From assembly GCA_016208645.1 (NCBI GenBank), contig JACQXP010000268.1, positions 1 through 9,641 of the forward strand: a DNA stretch of 9,641 nt. The letters run 5' to 3'. A program made the translations under genes and the position numbers. Every line of letters starts with the position of its first letter. Within the stretch, counting starts at the first letter, position 1. This stretch comes from Candidatus Methylomirabilota bacterium. GTDB lineage: Bacteria; Methylomirabilota; Methylomirabilia; Methylomirabilales; 2-02-FULL-66-22. Shown piece after piece: positions 1-6,503 of this stretch. The notes beneath the pieces are model-generated. The model did not search any database. It saw only the letters and a program-made list of their open reading frames with translations, and was not told the origin of the DNA.

Positions 1-153
1 GCCGATCCGCCGCCACCAGGAGTGGCCGTGGGCGAGGGAACCACGGAGGACACGTTCGCTGTCGTTTCCGGCGGACTTGGGGCGGTCGCCAGAGGCCTCC
101 AACTCGGAGGCCTCTGGCGTGTAGCGAACTTGGTCTGGATTGACCTTCATCAT
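1..153 (-). CDS. N-terminus of a probable ABC transporter permease (partial, runs off left edge)
   Basis: An open minus-strand frame starts at tandem ATG codons (153 or 150) and stays open for 51 codons to the first base of the window. It begins 28 nt after the stop of the solute-binding-protein gene, with a GAGGGA ribosome-site candidate about 8 nt upstream. About 78% of its codons end in G or C, as in its neighbours. The translation is hydrophilic and ends in SWWRRIG, the sort of basic/aromatic segment that precedes the first membrane helix of MalF/UgpA-type sugar permeases. No membrane helix is inside the window, so the family call rests mainly on position: binding protein followed by permease is the standard order. 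A perfect 13-bp inverted repeat lies inside the frame at 88-118. It could instead be a chance open frame. Confidence 0.5.
   Translation of the reverse strand, partial: MMKVNPDQVRYTPEASELEASGDRPKSAGNDSERVLRGSLAHGHSWWRRIG
88..118. repeat. 13-bp perfect inverted repeat (stem-loop) with 5-nt loop
   Basis: GCCAGAGGCCTCC at 88-100 is followed by AACTC and its exact complement at 106-118. There is no T-run on either side, so it is not a classical intrinsic terminator. It lies about 64 nt past the binding-protein stop and inside codons 12-22 of the probable permease, where mRNA folding could lower permease expression relative to the binding protein. Confidence 0.7.
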
Positions 154-181
154 CCGTGGTCCCTCGCCGGTCAGCCTCAGG

Positions 182-1457
182 TTAGCGCTGCCGGACTGGT
201 GCCCGGAGCCTGAAGTCCTTCGCCAGCCCCTCCATCACCTGTGGGATCTTCTCCTTCGGCCCCGTCAGGGACTGGGTGAAGGCCTTGGAGGCCAGCGAGT
301 GGATCTCCGGCCAGAGGGGCCAGTAGTAGGCGGAGTGGATCATGTTGGGGGCCCCGACGGTGACCGCGTGCAACCGCTTGTACTCGGGGTCGCTGGCGAT
401 CAATTGCTTCTGCACCTGGACGTTGCCGGGGATCCCCCCCACCTTGGTCCAGACCTCCTTCTGGGCATCCGCGTTGCCGACCACCCAGTTGATCAGCTCC
501 TTGGACCGTTTCTTGATGTCGGCCGGGTTGTTCTTGGGCACCGACCAGGACCAGTTATCCGCCCAGCCCATCTGCCCCTTCTTGTCATGGGGGCCCCGCG
601 GATGTCCGGCGAAGCCGACTTTGTCAAAGACCTTCGACTTGTCCTTGTTGCGGTACGTCTGCAGGAGGGTGCTGTCCTGGAAGGCGAACGCTGCGTCGCC
701 TTGCATGAAAACAGCATCGGTGTCGGTGCGCGTGCTCCCGGACGCCATCACCGGGGGGGCGATCTTGTGCGTGTGGACGGCGTCCCACCACCATTCCACC
801 GTGTTGATGAACTCCTTCTGGGTCACCCCCGGCGTCCAGCCACCCTTCTCGAGCTGCTCCCACGACCGGGCCCCGTACGGCAGGAACAGATCGGCGTTGT
901 TGGACCAGAGGCTCCACAGGAGGCTGAACCACAGGTGCGGGAAGCCGGAGGACCCGATCAATCAGATCGGTGCGGTAAAACATCACCCCCGCGGTCAGGA
1001 CGAAGGGCACCGCGGTCAGCTTCCCCCGATCCCGCATCATCCAGACCCGGTCCTCCGCCCAGACGGCCTTCACGCCGTCCTCCAGCGGTTCCAGGAACCG
1101 GCCGAAGAGCTGCCCCCAGTCATCGTTGTTCCAGATGATCTGGTAGCGGTTGCGGGGGCCCAGGAACTGCGCGGTCATGGACTGGACGTAGTCAATGTAC
1201 GAGATGGCGGGCGCCTCCAGGTCAATGCCCAGCGCCTTGGCGCCTTTTTCCATCCAGTCCAGCTGCTGGACCTGGATGGGGTGCGGCATGTACCCCACCG
1301 TCAGCCGGGTGCGCGCCTGCGCCTGGGCGATCTGAGGCAGGCTGGCCCCTTGCCATGCCGCGAGCCCCGCCCCGCCGAGGAATTGCAGGAACCGACGGCG
1401 GCTGGGCCGTCCCGTGGCGAGCGCGTCGAAGGTCGGATACTCAGCGTGGTCAGACAT
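182..1457 (-). pseudogene. ABC transporter extracellular solute-binding protein (family 1), broken by frameshift and internal loss
   Basis: The start is ATG at 1457, with AGGAGG five nt upstream (1468-1463). Residues 19-25 are SRRRFLQ, a twin-arginine motif, followed by a hydrophobic stretch and AQA before residue 49, so the product would be Tat-exported and cleaved. The first frame (about 165 codons) reads as a family-1 (UgpB/MalE-like) binding protein up to FYRTDLI. The second half continues in another frame from about 961 (GSSGFPHLWFSLLWS...) to the TAA at 184-182. In this family some 35-40 residues, including a TWDE-like segment, normally separate YRxDLF from the next FLW block. They are absent, so the lesion is a deletion plus frameshift rather than one indel. 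The junction coincides with a 6-bp inverted repeat. It is followed by a probable permease start. It would deliver a sugar- or polyol-like solute to an ABC importer if intact. Mis-assembly is the main alternative to a real pseudogene. Confidence 0.8.
954..970. repeat. 6-bp inverted repeat at the binding-protein break
   Basis: CCGATC (954-959), AATCA, GATCGG (965-970). The reading frame changes and the expected linker residues are lost exactly here. Short palindromes promote deletion by replication slippage and also confuse assemblers. Confidence 0.55.
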
Positions 1458-1483
1458 AAAGACCTCCTTTTTTCCTCGCGTGG

Positions 1484-1495
1484 GAACACATGTTC
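1484..1495. promoter_or_regulatory. Inverted repeat GAACA-CA-TGTTC, operator candidate
   Basis: Two 5-bp arms separated by 2 bp sit 27-38 bp before the binding-protein start codon, between its ribosome site and the upstream direct repeats. A regulator bound here would block early transcription. Chance occurrence is quite possible for such short arms. Confidence 0.3.
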
Positions 1496-1522
1496 GCGGG
1501 CCCCCCCGTATCCCGGATGGTC

Positions 1523-1553
1523 CGGCGCACCGACCAGGATAATCGGCGCACCG
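1523..1553. promoter_or_regulatory. Two direct repeats CGGCGCACCG, 21 bp apart, operator candidate
   Basis: Identical 10-mers at 1523-1532 and 1544-1553 have starts spaced 21 bp, two helical turns, so both present the same face of the DNA. They lie 66-96 bp upstream of the binding-protein start codon, where activators commonly bind. No binding protein can be named. Confidence 0.4.
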
Positions 1554-1834
1554 CGCTTGTGGGAGCGCCCTGTTGATGCAGGGGTGTCGTGTCGTGAAGA
1601 CTCTGCGCAGTGATGTCGAGACCGCCGGCCGGCGCGCAAAGCTGCGGAGTCCTCCCGTCTCCGCTCGTCTCCCGCACGCCACGTCCCGGCCGGCCGCCAC
1701 CCGTACCTACGCCTTCTCTCGCCGTCTCATGACTGCTCCTCCCCTGTCGGATGTTGCTGGTCGGGTCTCCCTTCCGTCCCCCTCTGTCCTCGGATGTGCG
1801 TACTGCCTGGCCCGCGCCCCCCGGGGATACCCAA

Positions 1835-1903
1835 CCGGCCAGGCGTCGGCCGGGAACACCCTGCTCCGGAGGCCGTCGCGTGATCCCCTCGTCGCCTGGC
1901 CGG
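1835..1903. repeat. 11-bp perfect inverted repeat, 47-nt loop, after the FAA-hydrolase gene
   Basis: CCGGCCAGGCG (1835-1845) and its exact complement (1893-1903) lie 23-91 nt downstream of the FAA-hydrolase stop in the transcribed direction. There is no T-run. It could be a 3'-end structure that protects or terminates the upstream transcript. Confidence 0.35.
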
Positions 1904-1925
1904 AGACCTGCGGGCCAGGAGCAGG

Positions 1926-2840
1926 TCAGGACGGGCGGTGGCCCCGGCGGACCGGATTGACCAGGGTCCCGATTCCGGGCGCGGTGATTTCCACCCGATC
2001 GCCGTCGCGCAGGGCGAACTGGTCTGGCACCAGAATTCCCGTCCCTGTCGAGACGACGGTCCCCGGGGGGATCAGGTTGTCGCGCAGGAGCCAACGGGCC
2101 AGCTCGTCGCAACGCCGCTTGAGCTGGCTGGTCTTGACGCTCGCCTCGAAGAGGATCTGGCCCGACCGCCACAGGCGGCAGGTGAGCTCAAGCTGGTACG
2201 GATCGCGGAGTTCGCCAGCCGTCACGATCATCGGCCCGATGGCGCAGCAGCCCGCGAAGACCTTCGACTGGGGCAGGAACAGCGGGTTCTCCCGCTCGAT
2301 GTCCCAGGCCGACAGGTCGTTGCAGAGCGTGTACCCGACGATGGCGCCCCGCGCCCCCAGGACGAAGGCCAGTTCCGGCTCGGGCGCGGTCAGGCGGGAA
2401 TCGCCCCGCACCCGGAGGGGGGCGTTCGGCCCGACGCAGCGGCCGGCCGTGGCCTTGAAGAACAGCTCGGGCCGCTGGCTGTCGTAGACGTAATCGTAGA
2501 TGCCCTTCTTCCGCCCTGTGGCGTGACTGTAGAAGTCGGCGCTTCGGCGATACGTGATGCCGGCGCCCCACACCTCGGGGGGATCCATGGGGATCCGCAG
2601 ATGCGCCACCCGGGATCCTGGCGGTCGGTCCAGGGAGGCGAAGGCGTGGGATGCCCGCCGCCCCGCCCCGCGGAGGCGCCGGGTCAGGCGCTCCACTCCC
2701 GCAGGCGTGCCCCCCTTGGCGACCAGGTCGGCGACTCCCCCGATCCCCTCGCGGGGGGCCGTGATGTCCAGGACCCGATCCCCCTCCACCAGGCCAACCC
2801 GGTTCCCCCGGCCTGGCACGGCGAACTGGACGAGCCTCAT
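1926..2840 (-). CDS. Fumarylacetoacetate hydrolase (FAA-hydrolase) family enzyme
   Basis: 304 residues. ATG at 2840 is chosen because AGGAGG lies four nt upstream (2850-2845) and MRLVQF is a usual opening for this family. Residues 1-85 form the small N-terminal domain. The catalytic FAH domain follows, with K129 in FFKAT, the metal-ligand pair E154/E156 in PEPELAF, D175 in NDLSAWD, and the closing STGTGIL near 264-270. The family uses a divalent metal to cleave, decarboxylate, isomerise or dehydrate 2-oxo or acylpyruvate-type acids in the cytoplasm. The IEREN-LFLPQ-K stretch at 181-193 resembles the 2-keto-3-deoxy-sugar-acid dehydratase-like (AraD1) branch more than classic FAH, so dehydration of a keto-deoxy acid is a fair guess, not proven. 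It begins 76 bp after the acyl-CoA dehydrogenase, same strand, probably one operon. Confidence 0.88.
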   Translation of the reverse strand: MRLVQFAVPGRGNRVGLVEGDRVLDITAPREGIGGVADLVAKGGTPAGVERLTRRLRGAGRRASHAFASLDRPPGSRVAHLRIPMDPPEVWGAGITYRRSADFYSHATGRKKGIYDYVYDSQRPELFFKATAGRCVGPNAPLRVRGDSRLTAPEPELAFVLGARGAIVGYTLCNDLSAWDIERENPLFLPQSKVFAGCCAIGPMIVTAGELRDPYQLELTCRLWRSGQILFEASVKTSQLKRRCDELARWLLRDNLIPPGTVVSTGTGILVPDQFALRDGDRVEITAPGIGTLVNPVRRGHRPS

Positions 2841-2916
2841 CCGACCTCCTCTGGCCCCCGCGTAGAGGAGCGGCCCGCGAGGCCGGCTCCCCACCGCCCT
2901 CCGGGCTCCGCCCGCG

Positions 2917-4053
2917 CTACCGCAGCAGGTGCCGGGCGATAACCAGCCGCTGGATCTGACTCGTTCCCTCCCAGATCTGGTACAGCTTCGCGTCCCGGTA
3001 GATCCGTTCGATGGGAAATTCGGTCGAGTACCCGTAGGCGCCGTGGATCTGGAGGGCATCGGCGACGACCCGCCCGAGGACTTCCGAGGCGAAGAGTTTC
3101 GCCTCCGCCGACTCGCGGCTGAAGGGTCGCCCCTGATCCCGCAGGAACGCCGCCTTGCGGAGCATGAGCCGGACCGCCTCGATCTGCATGGACATGTCGG
3201 CGATCATGAACTGGATCGCCTGGAAGTTGGCGATGGGTTGGCCGAAGGCCACCCGTCCCTTGGCGTACCGGATCGCCTCCTCCAGGGCCGCCTGGGCCAG
3301 GCCGAGAGCCTGGGACCCGATGCCGATCCGCCCGCTGTCCAGCGAGATCATGGCCAGCTTGAACCCCTCCTCCTCGGGACCGAGCCTGTTCTCCTCCGGC
3401 ACGAAGCAGTCCTCGAAGAGGAGCTCGCCGGTGGCCAACCCCCGAACGCCCATCAGGCTGTCCTTGGACCCGCGTGAGAAACCCTGGGTCCCCTCCTCGG
3501 CGATGAAGAGCGTGATTCCGCGGCGCCCCTTGGCGCGATCCAGAGTGGCAACCACGATGGCCATGTGGCACACGCCGGCCGCCGTGATGAAGCGCTTGGT
3601 CCCGTTCAGCACGTATCCTCCCCGCTCCCGGCGGGCGGTGGTCTGGATGCCGGCGACGTCGGAGCCGGTCCCCGGCTCCGTCTGGGCGATGGCGCAGATC
3701 TTCTCGCCCCGGGCCAGGGGCGGGAGGTACTTCCGCCGCTGCGCCTCCGTGCCGTTGCGGAGGATCATGTCGCCCATGAGCTTGCTCAGGAGCTGCGCGT
3801 CCGCCACCGCCGCGGAGGCGCGGGCCAGCTCCTCCTCCACCAGCGACCAGCTCACGGTGTCGGCGCCCGACCCGCCATACTCCTCGGGCAGGGTCATCCC
3901 CAGGAGGCCCAGCTCTCCCATGCGACTGAACAGTTTCCAGGGAAACTCGTCGGCCCGGTCGATCTCGGCGGCCAGCGGCTTCACCTCGTTCTCCGCAAAC
4001 TCGCGGGCCAGATCCCGGATCATGCGCTGCGCGTCGGTCAAATCGAAATCCAT
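2917..4053 (-). CDS. Acyl-CoA dehydrogenase (FAD-dependent)
   Basis: 378 residues, full length for the family. ATG at 4053 is preceded by a GGAAGG-type ribosome site, and MDFDLTDAQR is a typical start. An N-terminal helical domain (about 1-115) is followed by the middle beta domain with the substrate/FAD signature AIAQTEPGTGSDVAG (121-135) and NGTKRFITAA (150-159). The C-terminal helical domain holds GRVAFGQPIANFQ (266-278), HGAYGYSTEFPIER (337-350) and YQIWEGTSQIQ (358-368). E362 occupies the usual catalytic-base position of short- and medium-chain enzymes. It oxidises an acyl-CoA to the 2-enoyl-CoA, passing electrons to ETF. No ETF genes are in view. The enoyl-CoA hydratase across the IclR promoter would take the next step. 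Chain length or branching preference cannot be read. Confidence 0.95.
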   Translation of the reverse strand: MDFDLTDAQRMIRDLAREFAENEVKPLAAEIDRADEFPWKLFSRMGELGLLGMTLPEEYGGSGADTVSWSLVEEELARASAAVADAQLLSKLMGDMILRNGTEAQRRKYLPPLARGEKICAIAQTEPGTGSDVAGIQTTARRERGGYVLNGTKRFITAAGVCHMAIVVATLDRAKGRRGITLFIAEEGTQGFSRGSKDSLMGVRGLATGELLFEDCFVPEENRLGPEEEGFKLAMISLDSGRIGIGSQALGLAQAALEEAIRYAKGRVAFGQPIANFQAIQFMIADMSMQIEAVRLMLRKAAFLRDQGRPFSRESAEAKLFASEVLGRVVADALQIHGAYGYSTEFPIERIYRDAKLYQIWEGTSQIQRLVIARHLLR

Positions 4054-4159
4054 CGTCTTCCTTCCTGGATGCCGCCGGAGGCAGCACGGGGTCTCGACCC
4101 ACACACGCCTGCGGCGTCCCGGCCGGTGCTCCGGCTGCGTAGCACCTGCATCGCGACTG

Positions 4160-4429
4160 TCAGACGACCTTCAGGATCAACGTCCCCTTCACCACCGTTT
4201 CGTCGCGCTGGTTGCTGCAGCGCGCGTCCAGGACGACCTCGTGCCGTTCAAGGTCTTTGCCGGCCACCCGAACCTCGGCCAGGATGGTGCCCCCGAACCG
4301 GATGGGGGCAGTGAAGGTCACATCGTACCGGTAGGAGACGGCGCCGGGCGGAGGGACGCGGGCGGCGATCTGGCCCACCACGGTGGAGAGGAACCCCACC
4401 GCCAGGGCGCCATGTGCGATGCGTGCTCC
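4160..4429 (-). pseudogene. MaoC-like hotdog (enoyl-CoA hydratase 2 type) remnant, N-terminal half missing
   Basis: Family-like sequence starts abruptly at ARIAHGALAVGFLSTVV (from about 4426) and continues through SYRYDVTFTAPIRFGG to VKGTLILKVV at the TGA ending at 4160. This is the second half of a ~135-150-residue MaoC domain. The first half, with the catalytic GDxNPxHxD motif, is absent. Upstream, the same frame is open back to the IclR stop codon at 4477-4475 and contains no MaoC sequence, no ATG and no ribosome site. Only an internal GTG at 4399 could start a 79-residue product, which would lack the active site. A GC-rich hairpin (4440-4461) lies at the break. Intact relatives hydrate enoyl-CoA esters, which would fit between the neighbouring acyl-CoA dehydrogenase and the rest of the pathway. 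It may be real decay or an assembly gap. Confidence 0.7.
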
Positions 4430-4439
4430 CTCCCTCCGC

Positions 4440-4461
4440 GGGGCGGCCGACGGCCCGCCCC
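4440..4461. repeat. GC-rich hairpin between the IclR stop and the MaoC remnant
   Basis: GGGGCGG (4440-4446) pairs with CCGCCCC (4455-4461), extended by CC/GG with one bulged C and a GAC loop. It lies 14 nt past the IclR stop in the transcribed direction. It could slow polymerase, but there is no T-run to make it a standard terminator. Confidence 0.5.
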
Positions 4462-4474
4462 GGGCGTGGCCGGC

Positions 4475-5314
4475 CTACCGTGCTGCCCGCCGGGGATCCA
4501 CGGGACCGCCGAGGGCCTTGGACACCTCGGCCACGGCCTCCGTCAACATGGACCGCAACTCGGCCATCCGCTCGTCGCCGAGGGTCGCGGCCGGGGCCGA
4601 GATGCTGAGGGCCGCGACGGCGTATCCGGTGAAGTCCAGGACCGGGGCCGCCAGGCACCGCAGGCCCAGCACCAGTTCCTCGCGGTCCATGGCCACGCCG
4701 GTGCGCCGGATCTCGTCCAGATGCTCCAGCAGCTCGCGCGGGTCTGTGATCGTGTTGGGCGTGAACCGCCGGAGCCGCTTCCGCCGCCCGAAGAGCCGCC
4801 GGGCCTCCGCCGCGGGCCGGAAGGCCAGCATCGCCTTGCCCAGGGCCGTGCAGTGCACCGGAAGGCGACGGCCCACCTCGACGGTCAACCGGAGGGGGTC
4901 GGGGGACTCTCGCTTGGCCACGTACAGGATTTCCTCCCCGTCCAGGACGGCCAGGTTCACCGTCTGCCGGGATCGCACCGCCAGCCGGTCCAGGACCGGA
5001 GCCGCGGCGCGTCCCAGGGCGCTGCGCGCCGTGACCGCCGTCCCGAGCTCCAGCATGCGAATCCCGAGCGAGTAGCGCAGGGACACCGGATCCCGGCGGA
5101 CGAACCCCCGCGCCTCCAGGGTCCCCAGCAGGCGGTGCAGCGTGCTCTTCTCGATCGCCAGGTGTCGGCTCAGCTCCACCAGGCCGAGATCGCCGGATTC
5201 CTTCCCGAGGGTCTCCAGGATGCGGAGCGCCTTGTCCACGGCCCTGACGGAGTAGCGGAAGGCCGGGAGACCGGCAAGTGGCTGGTTGCGTGATACGGAA
5301 ACAGGTTGTGTCAT
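4475..5314 (-). CDS. IclR-family transcriptional regulator
   Basis: 279 residues from ATG at 5314 to TAG at 4477-4475. The frame stays open further upstream, but a consensus promoter places the transcript start at this codon, so the longer reading is not expressed. Residues 22-80 form the winged helix-turn-helix (SVRAVDKALRILE, LSRHLAIEKSTLHRLLGTLE, GFVRRD). About 90-265 is the effector-binding domain, with HCTALGKAMLA (154-164) and the family signature GLRCLAAPVLDFTGY (217-231). IclR proteins are cytoplasmic dimers that sense small acids and control adjacent catabolic genes. Here it lies between the minus-strand catabolic genes and the divergent enoyl-CoA hydratase, so it probably controls both. 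An inverted repeat across its promoter and start codon suggests autoregulation. The effector is unknown. Confidence 0.93.
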   Translation of the reverse strand: MTQPVSVSRNQPLAGLPAFRYSVRAVDKALRILETLGKESGDLGLVELSRHLAIEKSTLHRLLGTLEARGFVRRDPVSLRYSLGIRMLELGTAVTARSALGRAAAPVLDRLAVRSRQTVNLAVLDGEEILYVAKRESPDPLRLTVEVGRRLPVHCTALGKAMLAFRPAAEARRLFGRRKRLRRFTPNTITDPRELLEHLDEIRRTGVAMDREELVLGLRCLAAPVLDFTGYAVAALSISAPAATLGDERMAELRSMLTEAVAEVSKALGGPVDPRRAAR

Positions 5315-5334
5315 ACGGGCGCTGTATACCTGTT
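5300..5334. promoter_or_regulatory. Inverted repeat AACAGGT/ACCTGTT over IclR start and -10 box, operator candidate
   Basis: AACAGGT (5300-5306) and its exact complement (5328-5334) are centred at 5317, over the predicted transcription start and overlapping the -10 box. A 6-bp direct repeat ATACGG (5293-5298, 5313-5318; 20 bp apart) overlaps the same stretch. A regulator bound here would occlude polymerase, fitting IclR autorepression. Confidence 0.4.
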
Positions 5335-5352
5335 GCGTGGCGAGGCTGTCAA
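5323..5352 (-). promoter_or_regulatory. Sigma-70-type promoter of the IclR gene, probably giving a leaderless mRNA
   Basis: Reading the minus strand, TTGACA (5352-5347, perfect -35) is followed by an 18-bp spacer and TATACA (5328-5323, 5 of 6 to the -10 consensus). Only 8 nt separate the -10 box from the ATG at 5314, so transcription should start at or within a couple of bases of the start codon. This agrees with the absence of any Shine-Dalgarno sequence. Confidence 0.7.
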
Positions 5353-5509
5353 GGCAAAACTTGGGGGCTGCGACCTGCCAGAGGACGACTGCGATCCCCA
5401 CCCGCCATGACCAGGAAGCGCGATCCGTCTCCGGAGGGTTCCACCCGCCCCCCACGAGCCGGCGTATCGGAAAAGGCACCCGAGAGGTGCGGAGGATGCG
5501 CCCTGGGAC

Positions 5510-5539
5510 TTGATCCGGGCGGTGCAGACGGGATAGGAT
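5510..5539 (+). promoter_or_regulatory. Possible promoter of the enoyl-CoA hydratase gene
   Basis: TTGATC (5510-5515), an 18-bp spacer and TAGGAT (5534-5539) match the -35/-10 consensus at 4 of 6 each, leaving a ~50-nt leader before the ATG at 5598. It is weaker than the divergent IclR promoter, as expected for a gene needing activation. The rest of the 283-bp divergent gap shows nothing else clear. Confidence 0.35.
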
Positions 5540-5597
5540 GCGTTCGTCCTGCGCATCGGCGCGGGCAGCGGGAACCCGTTAACCTGGAGGAATCGGA

Positions 5598-6383
5598 ATG
5601 AGCGGCAAGGCAGCGCGTCAATTCGTGCAGTGGACTGCGGAGGGTGGCGTGGCCACGCTGGTCGTGGACCGGCCGCCGCTGAACGCCCTCTCGTACCAAA
5701 CCAAGGAGGAGATCGCCGCCTGCCTGGAAGAGGTCGCCGCGGATTCCGCAGTGCGGTGCCTGATCGTCTTCGGGGCAGGCGCCCGGGCCTTCTCCGTCGG
5801 GTCGGACATCAAGGAGTTCCCGGAGGTCACGGCGCGCCGGCTCGGCCGGCAGCGCGCCGCCCATGAGCACGCGGTGTACAACCGGCTGGACCGCTTCCCC
5901 GTCCCGACCATCGCCGCCATCGAGGGGCACTGCCTGGGAGGCGGGTTGGAGCTGGCCCTGGCCTGTGACCTGCGCGTGGCCGGCGAGACCTCGCGTCTGG
6001 GGCTGCCGGAGGTGACGCTGGGGGTGTTTCCCGCGGGCGGCGGCACGGAGCGGCTGCCCCGCCTGATCGGGGAGGCCCACGCGCGCGAGCTGATCTACAC
6101 CGGTGAACCCGTGGACGCCCGCGAGGCCTGGCGGATCGGACTCGTCAACCGGGTGGCCCCCGCGGGGCAGGCCCTGAGAGTCGCCCAGGAACTGGGACGG
6201 ACCATCGCATCACGCCCTGCGCTCACGCTGCGCACGGTGAAGGCGGTGATGGACCGCGGGTTAGCCATGGATCTTCTGGAGGCGGAGCAGATCGCCATCG
6301 AGGCGATCGGCGAACTGTTCCAGTCGGAGGCGGTGCAGGAGGGGGTGGCGGCATTCCTGGAGAAGCGAGCCCCGAATTTTTAG
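5598..6383 (+). CDS. Enoyl-CoA hydratase/isomerase (crotonase family)
   Basis: 261 residues, the usual family length. ATG at 5598 has GGAGG seven nt upstream. The crotonase fold is evident: NALS (29-32), the first oxyanion-hole region FSVGSDIKEF (65-74), the second GHCLGGGLELALACD (110-124), and LPEVTLGVFPAGGGTERLPRLIG (136-158). Both general acid/base glutamates of true hydratases are present at E118 and E138, so it should hydrate 2-enoyl-CoA to 3-hydroxyacyl-CoA rather than being an inactive paralogue. FSVGSDI replaces the commoner FSAGADL, a mild variation. It is divergent from the IclR regulator and probably works with the acyl-CoA dehydrogenase on the other strand. Given that the MaoC-like gene is broken, it may be the only working hydratase of the cluster. 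Confidence 0.94.
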   Translation: MSGKAARQFVQWTAEGGVATLVVDRPPLNALSYQTKEEIAACLEEVAADSAVRCLIVFGAGARAFSVGSDIKEFPEVTARRLGRQRAAHEHAVYNRLDRFPVPTIAAIEGHCLGGGLELALACDLRVAGETSRLGLPEVTLGVFPAGGGTERLPRLIGEAHARELIYTGEPVDAREAWRIGLVNRVAPAGQALRVAQELGRTIASRPALTLRTVKAVMDRGLAMDLLEAEQIAIEAIGELFQSEAVQEGVAAFLEKRAPNF

Positions 6384-6392
6384 CCCGGGATT

Positions 6393-6422
6393 CTTCGCGA
6401 CCATTGGAGTCGTTGGGCGAAG
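6393..6422 (+). terminator. Weak terminator-like stem-loop after the enoyl-CoA hydratase
   Basis: CTTCG/CGAAG (6393-6397/6418-6422) plus CGAC/GTCG (6398-6401/6409-6412), with a 7-nt loop and a 5-nt bulge, begins 9 nt past the stop. No T-run follows, so termination is uncertain. Confidence 0.3.
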
Positions 6423-6447
6423 CGGCATGCCTCGGATGCGAAACCCC

Positions 6448-6482
6448 ATTGGGAATTGGAAATTGGTCATTGGTCATTTGAT
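6448..6482. repeat. 7-bp tandem repeat array (ATTGGnn), about five units
   Basis: In strict 7-bp phase: ATTGGGA (6448), ATTGGAA (6455), ATTGGTC (6462), ATTGGTC (6469), then a degenerate ATTTGAT (6476). The AT-rich composition contrasts sharply with the surrounding coding sequence. It lies just upstream of the amidohydrolase start, between the two plus-strand genes. Confidence 0.8.
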
Positions 6483-6503
6483 CCGGAGAGGTGTTGCTGC
6501 GCG

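Larger units (their letters stand above)
1458..1925. other. 468-bp non-coding gap upstream of the binding-protein gene
   Basis: No frame here has family-like protein sequence. The open frames that cross it are GC-driven. It holds the strong binding-protein ribosome site (1468-1463), a GAACA-CA-TGTTC inverted repeat (1484-1495), two copies of CGGCGCACCG 21 bp apart (1523-1532, 1544-1553), a CCCTG-6-CAGGG inverted repeat (1568-1583), and an 11-bp inverted repeat with a 47-nt loop (1835-1845/1893-1903). I see no convincing -35/-10 pair for the binding-protein gene. The length and operator-like repeats suggest the transporter has its own promoter rather than being read only from the upstream FAA-hydrolase gene. 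Confidence 0.6.

Noticed and set aside
88..118. Intrinsic terminator of the binding-protein gene
   Set aside because: Strong stem but no T-run on either strand, and it falls inside an open frame.
954..970. Programmed ribosomal frameshift in the binding-protein gene
   Set aside because: No slippery heptamer, and expected residues are missing as well as the frame being changed. Loss or mis-assembly explains it better.
1450..2487. Open frames on both strands in and around the 1458-1925 gap
   Set aside because: Arg/Pro/Gly-rich, overlapping the FAA-hydrolase gene in another frame, with no ribosome site or domain pattern.
3155..5293. A 712-codon open frame on the plus strand opposite the acyl-CoA dehydrogenase and IclR genes
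   Set aside because: It mirrors high-GC codon bias of two clear minus-strand genes, and its translation is low-complexity Arg/Ser/Pro-rich with no family resemblance.
4160..5314. IclR-MaoC fusion by readthrough of the TAG stop
   Set aside because: The frames do match, but the MaoC part lacks its active-site half and the IclR protein already ends at its normal length. Coincidence is likelier.
6456..6503. Upstream TTG start for the amidohydrolase
   Set aside because: It would translate the heptamer array. No ribosome site precedes it, and ATG at 6504 leads straight into family-like sequence.
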